From contig JADLZK010008980.1 in assembly GCA_015847255.1 (NCBI GenBank), forward strand, positions 1 through 64,000: 64,000 bases of DNA. The letters run 5' to 3'. This document shows, in pieces, positions 12,790 to 23,568 of the stretch. Both the position numbers and the translations under genes were made by a program. The notes beneath the pieces are model-generated. The model ran no database searches, was not told the origin of the DNA, and saw only the letters and a program-made list of their open reading frames with translations. The DNA comes from Hyparrhenia diplandra. Its lineage: Eukaryota; Streptophyta; Magnoliopsida; Poales; Poaceae. How positions within the stretch are numbered: the stretch's first letter is position 1; every line of letters starts with the position of its first letter.

Positions 12790-15700
12790 TCCAGAATTAT
12801 TGCAAGTGTGGGCGTGTCCGTGTCAATCATTCACGCATCCTCCCGTCCCGGCAGCAGACAAATTGCGAAGCGGGCGTGAGCTGTGTGTGCGAGCGACGAC
12901 GATCCAATGGCATGTCATCAGCTCGTCCGTCCGTCCTTTCTATCCATCGTTGGTTCTGAATCAGCAGCCATCATACAGGCTTCTCTCTGAACATGCAATT
13001 CGTCCTACGTGCTCCGATCCATCTCTGTTCATGTTGTCGAGTTCTTTTACTTACCAGCTCGAGAGCCGAAGAAATGATTCCAGAATGATTGACCCGACGA
13101 CCGTGCGTGCGTGGGCGTGTGTGTGGTGCTTGGTTTTCAGACCGTGATCGGAATGTGTCAGATTGGATTTGGTGCCAAGAACAAGAACCGCAGTCACATG
13201 CTGTGGTTTGCTCGGATTGTTCTCGTTTCCACTGCGAATTGGGTTTGGTTGTGACAACTCCTACACCTACGATGGGGACCTCCCTTCCCTGTTCAATTCA
13301 AGTCCCGGACCGGGCCGGCCGGCCGCTGGACTGCCTGGTGCCTGCCCAGCTGTGCTGAGGCCGACGTGGACGTGCTGTCTCGTACCGGTGTCCTAGCTGG
13401 ACGCCTGGGGCCTGGAAACACCATGATGATCCGCGGCATGTGCGTTGCTCCTGCTCCGCCTTTAATAACCGCACGCATCTGAAGGTTCCTTCCTTCACTC
13501 GCACCTGGTCCTCACGTCGGTCGGGTCGGTGGCTACGCTAGGTAGGCGGGCTTGGATGTCGGAACCCAAGTCTCTTCAGAGTTAATGCCACCGGGCTTGA
13601 GACCTCAACGGACGGCGGCGGCGGTTCGCGCCGGCGAGCGCTGGAGGTTGGCGTGGACGCGCCAGCTTTTGAGCGAGCGTGGCCACTGGCCAGTGTGCTT
13701 GTGTGCCATTCCAGTGGGGAAGCCGAGCGCTGAGCCGCCCCCGCCCGCAAACTTGCCTTCGTCATCTCAGCCCAAGAGAGCCCGCCGGCCCAATTATTGC
13801 GCGTGCGCGTGTCTTCCCCTTCCTCTCTCGGTAGTCGGTATTAAGCACAAACCAAACACAGGTAAATCATGTTCAATATGACAGACATAGGTAAGTTCTC
13901 CATCAGAAACATATCACAGATTTTATTAGATGTCCCATGCCAGGAGATGGCGGAACTCTCACGTAGCCAGCTGATTTCAGCGGTACTGCAACAAAAACAG
14001 AGGCGGTTCAGTTAGTTAACAAGTGAGAGTAAGTTGAACCAAATCAGAGAAACTTCAAAAACATTGCATTGCGAAACAAAAACAATTGTCAGCATTTCAA
14101 GTGTCATATACGCGTGCATGCTTTTGTACAAACAAGAGAGCATATAACCATGATTCATTTGAATAATAAAAAAAAGGGATAACTGGAAAGGACAGGGCAC
14201 ATTTTCAACTAAACAGATTAATTAAGTTTAGTAAAACAAAAGAAAAGCATAACTTGAAAATAAAAATGTTAGTTACATGGCTTGAAAAGTTATCTTAAAA
14301 AAAAGCACGGTTAGCACAATAACTGTCATTATAATTCTATTATTCGCAATGTCTCAGGCGTACACAAGAATCAAAAGGGAAGAAAGCATCAAAGATTCAG
14401 AGCTAACTACTAATCCTGTTGAAGGTTATACCATTCTAGTAGTTAGCAGTATCTGCTGGTACAAAAGCATTCAGTAAGAACAGCTTGCAGACCATCGAAA
14501 CATCCAGCAGAACAACAGCTTGTAGAACCTTCAAGCATTCGGGAGAAACGCCTTGAAGAACGTTGAAACATTCGGTAAAAAAACAGCTCGCAGGTCATGG
14601 GCATATATTTACAGAGATTATTGAGCCATTAGTATGTAAACAAGAATGAGGCCTAAGGATGCATAATACTCACCACAAAAACATCCCTTGCTTCAATACG
14701 AATAACACAAGTTATCTGAGGAAAGCAGAGAAGTCATCTCTCAATAAATATTTCTGACTAGAGCGAGCAAGCCGAACGACTAATAAGCTGACAAGTAGCT
14801 CTAAACATGTTTCAAGCCAAATAGGCTGAAATTGTGGTTTTGTTCCTTGACTTCGCAGATGAACTGTGTTACTGGCTTACTGTAAAATGTCAACAAACTC
14901 AGCAACAAGTCCAGACCAGAATTTCTTTGCAAAAGGCAACAAATGCAGACTAGAAGTTAACCTCGTAAGGTCAAACAACTGGGCACATCAACAGCATCTG
15001 CTAAGCACCTAACCTTCTCCGACAAATGTACTTTAAGCTTTCAATATGCATCACAAATGGCATCAGGAACATACATATCTGCTCATGTAGATACTCCATA
15101 GTACATTGTTAGCTACGACAAAAACGCCAGCAAAGGCAGGGTGTATAATATATACAATATACATTTTTTAAACTTCGGGCAAAAATTGGCAGCACTAGTG
15201 CACACAAGGCATTAATATAGAACCATTTTCCAACCGTATAAACAATTAGGTACTGCACTCTGTGTCACATCCACCTCTACAAATGTACCTCGGTACAAAT
15301 TATGCAATTCACCCAACCAAACACCCCATCCATACAAAGTGACATCTGTGGTTAAGAAGGCTTGGCAATAGAAGTACTAAATTCTTTCTCTTCACTTGAT
15401 TAGGAACATACATGAGAACAGGAATGGGATCACAGAAGACACAGGATCATCTATACCATCACATCAGTTTTTTTCTTATTTCAAACTAGCACTAGATATG
15501 AACTTTGAAATATGCAGAAACCTCCTCCCAAGTCTCCAATCTCCGGATCCAAGAAGCATAAACCAAATCTACGAACACTAGAACACTATAACCAAAGAGA
15601 TGAAAGATAACCGGAGAGAAGGTAACCTGAGGATACGGATGCCACAAGGGAGTGTGGCGTGTCGATGTCGTTGCCGTCAGTTCGAGTTGCTTCAGCATCG

Positions 15701-16640
15701 TGCGAGAGTGGGGGCGTGGAAAAATTCCACAACAACGTAGGTGTGGGTTTCTTCCCAGGCCAGGGGTGAGAGGAAAAGGCAGGGACAGACAAGGTTACAA
15801 ACCAGTGCGGAATTAACCGAGCGCGTAAAATAAGATGGCCCAGGATTACTACCTGGCCGGGATGATCCCCATGGGTCAAGCCTAATTCCTGGCCGACCCC
15901 GGGCTAACCAAAGTTACCAAACATGGTCTGAGCTATAGGTCTCCCCCCCGCCCGCAAACACTGAGTGCATCATGATGCCAACTTTTTGGGTCCCAGAAAT
16001 TGTCACGGGGTTCATTCAATTCTAAATGATCCCAGCGACACAACAATTAGTCCCACATGTTAGCATGTTACACTTCATCTCCATGCTAGATGACACCAAA
16101 GTACAAGTTGGACACCAAAAATGTATTTTGAGAGTTGGAGGATCTAAATAATATCACTAGAAAATTTGAAGAGTTTAGGAACTAGATGGCACCCAATTTG
16201 GACATGTAAAAATGTATTTTGAGAGTCCAGGGACCTGAATAATATCACAGAACAATTTAGGGTCTGCTTGTATTTTACTCAACAGAATATAATCTGCATT
16301 AATCATGACCTCACGCAACTGATATTATGCACTTCATGGCTATTCTGCAAGCACTAAAAAGAATATGGCCTGTATCTATAGAGTGTGTTCTAGTAAAACA
16401 TGTTCAGCATTTTTTTTTATAAACCATGTTCAGCAAATTGAAGTATGGCTTGTAACAAGTAACCTTAGAAACAGTAGAATTTACTGAACTATCAGCAAAC
16501 AGGAGACTTGAGCAAACAAAATTACAGCTAACAGCTTACTGTTGACTAAAGCATTTAAGCTGGGCAAACAACTGACAAAAAATGCATAAGTGAACAACCA
16601 GGCAGAATCTAACTAGAATCTAGATACAATATAAGCAATT
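12790..16640. other. Intergenic DNA between the IQD and maturase genes
   Basis: No supportable gene. The first kilobase is GC-richer with overlapping chance frames on both strands; 13.9-16.6 kb is A/T-rich. The part nearest 17.4 kb may include the 3' untranslated region of the maturase gene. A short frame at 15586-15879 (minus) shows no recognisable motif. Confidence 0.5.
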
Positions 16641-16791
16641 AGGGTTCTGAACACACCTTAAGGCTCATAATGAGCTCCAGGCTGTATTTCCTCTTCACTG
16701 AACAATTATAGAGATAACAATTTGCACCAAGGAAGATGTTGGATGGAATGTGTAAACACTGTTTTTAACTATGTATTTTCAAATGCATCTA

Positions 16792-17316
16792 AAGTCTCAG
16801 TAAACATCAGGCTTGATATATGAGGAGCTAGCCATGCATGTAGCACACAATTTGAAACCATGAGATCTCCACAAGTTCCCTGAAATGACATGCTGTGTCA
16901 AAGCTCATGTTTGAGCACTACTGACAGTATTCACCATCACCCTCAGCATTAAGGAACATAGTTGATCAATGCAGCAGCAAAATTGCCATCTCACGAGGCA
17001 CTGAGCAGGAAACAGTCATCTGCTTAGGCCACCATGAAGCAGTCAACAAAGATGTGAAGTCTCACTAAACATTCAGGCTTGATATATGAGGAGCTAGCCC
17101 TGCAGGTGGCACACAATTTGACAGCAACATAAGATCTCCACTAGTTCCCAGAAATGCCATGCTGTGTCAAACCGCATGTTTGAGCACCGCGGGTACTATT
17201 CACCATGGCACTCAACACTAAGGAACAGACTTGACTGAAGCAGTGGCAGAGTTGTCATCACATTGAACAGCAAGTGGTTCTCTGCTTAGGCCACCATAAA
17301 GCAGTCAGCAAAGAGC
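16792..17316 (+). repeat. Tandem direct duplication of about 262 bp beside the maturase gene
   Basis: Unit 1 (16792-17055) and unit 2 (17056-17316) abut. Both contain aggcttgatatatgaggagc, then tagcc, then gcacacaatttga, then atgctgtgtcaaa, then tgtttgagcac, then tgcttaggccaccat. They differ by many substitutions. The pair lies 100 bp past the maturase stop codon, so it could be in the transcript's 3' untranslated region. Confidence 0.85.
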
Positions 17317-17414
17317 TAGCAGTTGGTTTCATGTTTTCACAGTCACGGAGCAACCATCCAGTTCCAGTCAATGAGTCAAAAGCCCACTGGGAACACTACA
17401 GAGTTCGTCAATAC

Positions 17415-19637
17415 TCATGACATTTCAGCAAGCTTTGGGAAACTTTGATTGCCCTCATTTCCTAGCTCTTTTTCATCCAATTCATCATTATCCGAACCCA
17501 GGTCCTCTGTGGATCCTTGGGCATCACTCAAATTTGAAGGAAGTAAAACAGCATTTTTCTTGTAGCCCCATACAAGCATCGAAATATGGTCCTGTGGTGT
17601 TATAAGCCCCTCCTCTCTAATGCAGTTTCGCTGCTCTTCCAATGTTTGCTGATCTGTGAGCTTTATATACTCCAGCAAAATCTTCTCATGGTCTGGCCGC
17701 CATCCACTTGGTAAAGGCGTGTAATCAGGATCAGGAACCATCGACATCCTTGTATACTGAAGACCATCAATCGAATCCACAAGGCCCATTCTCAGCAAAT
17801 TGTGATACTCTGGCGACTGGCCTTTCTTATCCTTCAATGGCCGACTAAGATTTCTTGACGCAATCTTATAGACCTTTGCCCTTGACCTCAGCTTGTACTT
17901 GGCAGCATATAACTTTGCCAGAGACCCCCTTATAATGTAAGAGCAGAAGTTGACAACTTTCTTGCGGTTATCAGCATAGCGATACCACTCTGCCATAGTC
18001 AGTAAAAGCTTATTCATCTGAGAGTTTGTGTGAGCTTGTGTGGCGTGGAACATACGGAAGCATGGTTGTGGATCTGGTTCACGGTCTCCTTTCAAAAACT
18101 CGAGCTTCCGAAACTGCTTGATACACTGCTTCAGACTAGCTGTCACCGAGAGCAGTGTACCAACTCCCTTCTCACTGATGATCTTGCCTCCTGTAGCAGT
18201 GTAACGCAGTGTTGGGTACACAACTCGACGGCACAGCACATGGTCAAGGAACATGACTCCTTTTGTGATGTGCTCAATTGGGAGGCTCTCATTATCAAGT
18301 TTGATCCTGAATCGCTGATCACAAAACTCAACTAGCTGCTTCCGGAGCACTGCCGCGTCGGCTCTTGGCCCCCTAACACCGATCAAGAAATGCCCGCCAT
18401 ATCGAATGTAGTCCACCTTCCTTGTCTTGTCAGGGCCACTAGTTGGAACAAACTCCGGCCATGATGTGTTACCCTGCTCGATACCATCATCCCCTCCCAC
18501 AACATCCGACTTGGATGGCTTGTAAAACTCCTTAATCTTCTCTTCAATCCACTTATCAAGCTCATCCAGGCACACATTGGCAAGCAACGGGCTCAACACC
18601 CCACAATGGCCCCAATCAGGCTGCGTCTGTGCCTCCTCTGGTGCAAACCCAAAGAACGTCTGCAACCAGTAAGGATCAGGCTTGGGCTCCCCCTCTGGCA
18701 GCACCTTCTTCTTCTGGTACTTCCTCTTCGTCTTCTTCTTCTTCGCTGCAGCATCATCACTTGCAGTCACCACCGGGGTGAGCAGCGCCGAACGGATCAA
18801 ATCCACCACTTTTTTATCACGCACATCACGGATAAGCGCACCGACCACAAGCGCAGGATCAGGCGAGTGCAGGAGTGGGGAGAGGTCGCCCTTGATATAC
18901 CAGAGGTACGGCGCAAAGCTCCGGCGGATGGTGCGGATCGCGGCATGCGGGGATCGACCTGGGCGGAAGGCGAAGGACTTTGGCGAGAACCTGGCTTCAT
19001 AGACGGGCTCGAGCAGGAGTAGGAGCAGCTCCTGCACGACGCGGTCCTGGAAGGGCGGTGGGCCGGGGGTTGTGAGGAGGGCGCGGAGCTTGCGCTTGGA
19101 GAGGGTGGCGGGGTCCGGCGCGTTGGCGGCGCGCGGGGACTGGAGGAAGGGGGTGAGGCGGTTGCCGAAGCGGAAGCGGGCGTCGAGCACGGCGTTGCGG
19201 AGCGTGAGGAGGGAGGTGAGCGTGGAGGCCGGGATGGAGGAGCGCGGCAGGTAGGAGCCGGTCTCGTCAGCGTACGCCTTCTGGTAGGCGAGCACCCACA
19301 GCTCCAGGCGCGAGAGGAAGGGGGTGAGTGACTGCGGCGGTGCGGGAGTACAAGAGCCGGAGCCGGAGGTGGAGGCGGCGGCGGCGCGGAAGGAGGATAC
19401 CCAGAGGGAAGCGGTGATTGCCACCGGGTCGTCCCGGAGGAGCTGCGTCGGGTCCAAGGGGTTCCCGCTCCCGCCGCCTATGCCCCCGATGACGCCACGG
19501 CTTGTGGAGGTGGTAGGGTCGGCGACGAACTGGTGGCGCCGCAGGGGCGCGGGTGGGTGGGGATGGGGATAGGCAGCAGAGGAGAAGAAGCGGAGGCGGA
19601 GGAGGGAGGTGAGAAGCGCGCGGCGAGGCGGCGGCAT
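17415..19637 (-). CDS. Nucleus-encoded group II intron maturase (nMAT1/nMAT2 class)
   Basis: A 740-residue intronless ORF. Plant nMAT proteins enter mitochondria and promote splicing of group II introns in respiratory-chain transcripts, mainly complex I subunits. The N-terminus is basic and hydrophobic without acidic residues (MPPPRRALLTSLLRLRFFSS), a good mitochondrial presequence. The reverse-transcriptase-like region spans about 185-480, with KSFAFRPGRSPHAAI at 220-234, WYIKGDLSPLL at 246-256 and GVLSPLLANVCLDELDKW at 346-363. The catalytic YADD box is replaced by YGGH at 413-416, so DNA synthesis is very unlikely. Domain X, the intron-binding maturase part, follows at about 520-640 (MAEWYRYADNRKKVVNFC). 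No HNH endonuclease is visible, which fits nMAT1/nMAT2 rather than nMAT3/nMAT4. The length is close to that of Arabidopsis nMAT2, but I cannot separate the two paralogues with certainty. The frame is unbroken. Confidence 0.92.
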   Translation of the reverse strand: MPPPRRALLTSLLRLRFFSSAAYPHPHPPAPLRRHQFVADPTTSTSRGVIGGIGGGSGNPLDPTQLLRDDPVAITASLWVSSFRAAAASTSGSGSCTPAPPQSLTPFLSRLELWVLAYQKAYADETGSYLPRSSIPASTLTSLLTLRNAVLDARFRFGNRLTPFLQSPRAANAPDPATLSKRKLRALLTTPGPPPFQDRVVQELLLLLLEPVYEARFSPKSFAFRPGRSPHAAIRTIRRSFAPYLWYIKGDLSPLLHSPDPALVVGALIRDVRDKKVVDLIRSALLTPVVTASDDAAAKKKKTKRKYQKKKVLPEGEPKPDPYWLQTFFGFAPEEAQTQPDWGHCGVLSPLLANVCLDELDKWIEEKIKEFYKPSKSDVVGGDDGIEQGNTSWPEFVPTSGPDKTRKVDYIRYGGHFLIGVRGPRADAAVLRKQLVEFCDQRFRIKLDNESLPIEHITKGVMFLDHVLCRRVVYPTLRYTATGGKIISEKGVGTLLSVTASLKQCIKQFRKLEFLKGDREPDPQPCFRMFHATQAHTNSQMNKLLLTMAEWYRYADNRKKVVNFCSYIIRGSLAKLYAAKYKLRSRAKVYKIASRNLSRPLKDKKGQSPEYHNLLRMGLVDSIDGLQYTRMSMVPDPDYTPLPSGWRPDHEKILLEYIKLTDQQTLEEQRNCIREEGLITPQDHISMLVWGYKKNAVLLPSNLSDAQGSTEDLGSDNDELDEKELGNEGNQSFPKLAEMS

Positions 19638-19955
19638 CGGAGGAGGCTAAAACCCTCGCCGTGGCCGGCGTCGTCGTGGGGGTTTTGGCCTTGTGGTGGC
19701 GCTGGTGCGTGCACGGCGACGGCGGCGCGGCTGAGTTGCGGCGGGGAGGGATGCCAGCCGAGCGCCCGAGCCCCGGCTGCGGCCCGCGGCCAGTGGGGAG
19801 AATGTAGCGTTTTGGGCTTTGACAGTGGGCGACCCAATGGTTTTGCCCCCAAAATGACATGGGCCAATGTTACGGTATCCTCCGCTCACAAAGAGACATG
19901 TTTATGGGAGCCTCCATCTACTTAAATAAATTTCCCTTAAAATAATCTACTTAAA

Positions 19956-21733
19956 TCTATACCTACTATTAATTAAAGCATGAAAATTTCTGCCACTATT
20001 TTTTCACCTCCGGTTTCTTTCACCTTTTTTTTCTTCCGCCTATTCCCTGCCTTTTCTGGCCTCTGCCTTTCTCCGTATTTTTCTTTGCACCGGGCTCACT
20101 TTCCTGTCCCAAATAGGTTACACAGCCAATTCACTTTCCTGTCCCAGATAGGATACACAGCCATTAAGATGGAAATAAGGAGCAGAACTGTTAAGTTCGT
20201 CGACAGAGTTGGAGATGGAAACGGACCCAGAATTTGCCCGAGGCCAGCTCCTGCGAGACAAAAATCGAACTAATCGTATCCATATATAGTTAAAGTCAAG
20301 CCAAAGGGGCAGGCGGAGAGAGATGTACCAGAGCAAGGGAAGCCTGTGGGGCGGCGGACTCGGCATCGACCTCCATGGCAGAGGCGGCGGCATCGTCGAG
20401 TATCGCCCCTTCCGCGGTGGCGGCGGTGATGGTGGCGCTTGCGGCGCTTCGGGGATGCGTCGGGCGAGCGAGAGTGCCAAGATTGAGATATCTACGATCC
20501 ATCTGACATCGTGGTCACACTCAGCCCCGATTCCCCTCTCCGATGCCGGCTCTGGCTGGTTGACATGATAACCGTCTGATCTAGCAGAAAACCGTAGCTA
20601 TCTGCATCCTGTAGGAAAGAGCTGATGTGAATCCTGTGATGGAGGGACGGTCTATCCGGCATTGGAGCCGGCCGTGGTCAGCACCTGGATTCGGACGAGG
20701 AAAGAAGCATAGAGATGTGTCCAGGATTGGTGAGGGTGCTCGCTGCAACTTCGTATCTGCAGCTGCATCTTTGGCTTCAAAGAACAGACTACAATTTACT
20801 ATAGGTACTATAAGAAGCAGCTGCAGTTGTAGCTGAAACAAAAGGAGAAACGAGCAGGCTGGGTATTAACAAGAAGAGCAAAACAAGTAGTATTGGTTAT
20901 GATTTATGTGTGATTTCATCATTTTTGTCATGATTTCATTATATGATTGTAGCATGTGAACGTGGGTGTTTTTTCTTTTGATTCATTTTTTTTTCCGAAA
21001 GCGTACCATTGGCACGTATTCTATTAAGGGAAAATAGAGTTTTTTACACGTCGCAACCTTAGCCAAAAGAATTGGCCGAAGAGTACGAAAGCACACATAC
21101 AAGAAGCACCGGCTTCAACGGTCTTTTGATTCATTTTCCTTATGCAATTCACCCCAGCTATAATTTTTTCTGGCTCCTGTCAAGTTCAACGATGAGATGC
21201 TTGTTGTGTGCCCAACAGTGTTTCAGTGTCTACTGAATAGATGCAATGCAGATGTGATGGCGAGGGAAATTCAATCTCTCCTCAATACGTCTTAGATATC
21301 GTTAAATAATGAGTTCGTTTCCTACTTGCTTCACTTTCCGATTAAGCCTGTTTATTTGTTTCTTTACTTTTTAGTTTGTTTGATAATTGTAGTTCCTATC
21401 TCATCCAACAACACGTTTCAGTTTGGTGATAGATTGAAATTAACCGAATGACAACTAATGCCAACATTTTTTTTTTCTTTCCTTCTTTTTATCTTGTGGC
21501 GCTCACTGCTTTGTAACAAACGTGCTGGACCAATAGGCTGAGTTCAGTTCAAGACTGCTGCAATACATTTTTTTTTTATTTGGTTCAAACTAATGTTTGA
21601 AAACTGAAACTACAGCTCACCTGTCATCAACCGAGGCGTTGGGATCTATAGTGTTTGAAAACTGCCCAAACATGATTTGTGTACAAATGGTTTATAGTTT
21701 TTTGCCGGTGCAACGCACGGGTATTTTTCCTAG
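19956..21733. mobile_element. Non-autonomous Helitron (1.78 kb)
   Basis: The left end is TCTATACCTACTATTAATTA preceded by A. The right end is a hairpin-forming stretch (ccggtgcaacgcacggg) followed about eight bases later by CTAG and then T. These are the Helitron hallmarks: 5' TC, 3' CTRR with a nearby short palindrome, and insertion between A and T without target duplication. No Rep/helicase is encoded, so it must have moved in trans. It starts about 320 bp upstream of the maturase start codon, in that gene's promoter region. It contains a GC-rich exon-like insert on the minus strand, listed separately. Confidence 0.85.
20329..20502 (-). pseudogene. Exon-like host gene fragment inside the Helitron
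   Basis: A GC-rich minus-strand frame begins with ATG in MDRRYLNLGTLARP and runs through an Ala/Ser-rich stretch to a good donor site (CTG|gtacat) at 20328. N-termini of the form MDRRY-NL occur in a large family of uncharacterised grass proteins; that is recollection, not a match I could test. Downstream exons could not be recognised, so this looks like a 5' gene piece captured by the Helitron rather than a working gene. Confidence 0.4.
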
Positions 21734-22287
21734 TAAATATAAAGTCAGTGCTCCCCTCAAAGAAAAAAAGGAGGGTTATAAAGTGCTAAAAAAAGGGTTA
21801 CAAACAGGAAGCCAAAATTGACTTTTGTAGGTCAAATGATCAATCATCAGTTTACATAAAAATATGAGCAATCATCAGTTTATGTACATGTGTTTAAGAG
21901 CCACTGAAAAATCGTCCAGTTTCGATGCAAATTTTTTTGAGTTCAACGACGGAAGGGGTCAGAGCAACCCCCACCTGATATATTAGCCACAGATCCCGGG
22001 CAAGCCGGTGGGTGGCAAGGCCATAGGCCAGGAGCAGCCGCTCAGTTTTACAGCAGAAAACAACAGAATTTTACATGGGGGTGCGAATCAGAAAGGGAGA
22101 TTATTACACCAGAAAGTGTAGACACGGACATTGTTCCTAGGTAAACGGCATTTCCACAGTGCTGCCGATTCTCTACAGGACGCCATTAGACGATGAAGGC
22201 TTGGTTTCCGAAACACATAGCTGGTGTTACTGTTAGTTTCTGAAGCAACTAGACTAGATCTCACTAATATGACAAAGCATCCTCTCT

Positions 22288-22849
22288 TTGTACAAAGGGT
22301 TTATTAGATACACACCATTGAAAATTTCACAGTTTTGAACCACACCACTACTATTTGTGTAACTGGTCTGACACCACTGAAATTTCACTGATGTTTGAAA
22401 TACGCCATTGTCTACGTTTTTGACTGCCTCTGGCCCACTTGCAGACGTATAGGATGGCATCGTATTTCGGTATGGCCCATTATGCCCTCCAGTGAAACGA
22501 TAAGCCCCGACGCTGCTTGAATCCCCGTTACCCACTTCCGTCGTACCCGGACTGAATCCCCGTTCCCGCATCCTTCCCATTCGTAACCTTAGAACCCTAG
22601 CGGCCGCGACAGCGCGGTGATTCACGGCGGCGGCGGCCGGAAGACCGGCGATTGACGGCGGCGGCGGTCCGACTGCGCCAACAGGGGCGGCGCCCGAGGA
22701 AATCGCCGACGGCTCCAGGTACTATTCGCACGCACGCATGCTAGCTACTCAATCTCGAATACGCACACACGCTAGGTAGCTGCTGAAGGCACACACACGC
22801 ACGGTACTGAAAGCACGCCCTCAATCTTGAACACGCACGCCATGACTAT

Positions 22850-22880
<31 letters not shown>

Positions 22881-23257
22881 GGTGCTAGGATAATGTGGGA
22901 ACAACATGAGCATGATGGTTTGGAGCCCCTGAGTGTGCTTCCAGCTGACATAAATCTAGCACTGAAGCCTGCTACTTAATTTGGTGTAAAATATCATCTC
23001 ATTTATTCATGTGTGCATGTACATAGCCGGTTCCAGTCGCATGTGCTCACGTTTAGAGAAGATGGGGGCAAAAGGGTCCATACTAGTCTACTCATCAGCT
23101 GTATACACCTGCAAGTGGGTCAGTGGCAGTGAAAAACGTAGACAATGGCGTATTTCAAATATCAGCAAAATTTCAATGGTGTCAAGCTAGTTACACGTGG
23201 TGTGGTTCAAAAACGTGAAATTTTCAATGGTGTATATCCAATAAGCCCTTGTACAAA
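22288..23257. mobile_element. MULE with long terminal inverted repeats, probable Pack-MULE
   Basis: The element proper is 22297-23248. It is flanked on both sides by the perfect 9-bp direct repeat TTGTACAAA, the target-site length of Mutator-like elements. The ends are long imperfect inverted repeats of about 150 bp: left gggtttattagatacacacc, right ggtgtatatccaataagccc, with caatggcgtatttcaaa facing tttgaaatacgccattg further in. No transposase is present. The middle holds a GC-rich block (about 22540-22720, with repeated ggcggc) resembling a grass gene 5' region, then an A/T-rich part with a run of about 24 T. This arrangement is that of a Pack-MULE carrying host sequence. It lies 320 bp beyond the SH2 gene stop codon. 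Confidence 0.9.
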
Positions 23258-23568
23258 CCACGAAGGGAACCAATTTACAACTTGTACTTAGGTAACCACA
23301 GGCAACAGGTGTTATGGGCTATGTATGCTCTTGGTCTCTTGGATGACAATGAACTTGCATGCGTTGAGCTGCTGCTGACCCTCTTCTCGTGGCCCATAGC
23401 ATCCTAGACCTGCTTTTGAATGTAAGTTTTAACCGTTTGGATCCATGGTCATCTCCGGATGGCGGCTGGGAGCCGATCAACCCTGCATTTCAATGTATGT
23501 CGAACCATTTAGCAAGTACTAGTATATTGAGAAGAATATAGTGTCTGTGATTCGGACTCTGGAATGCC

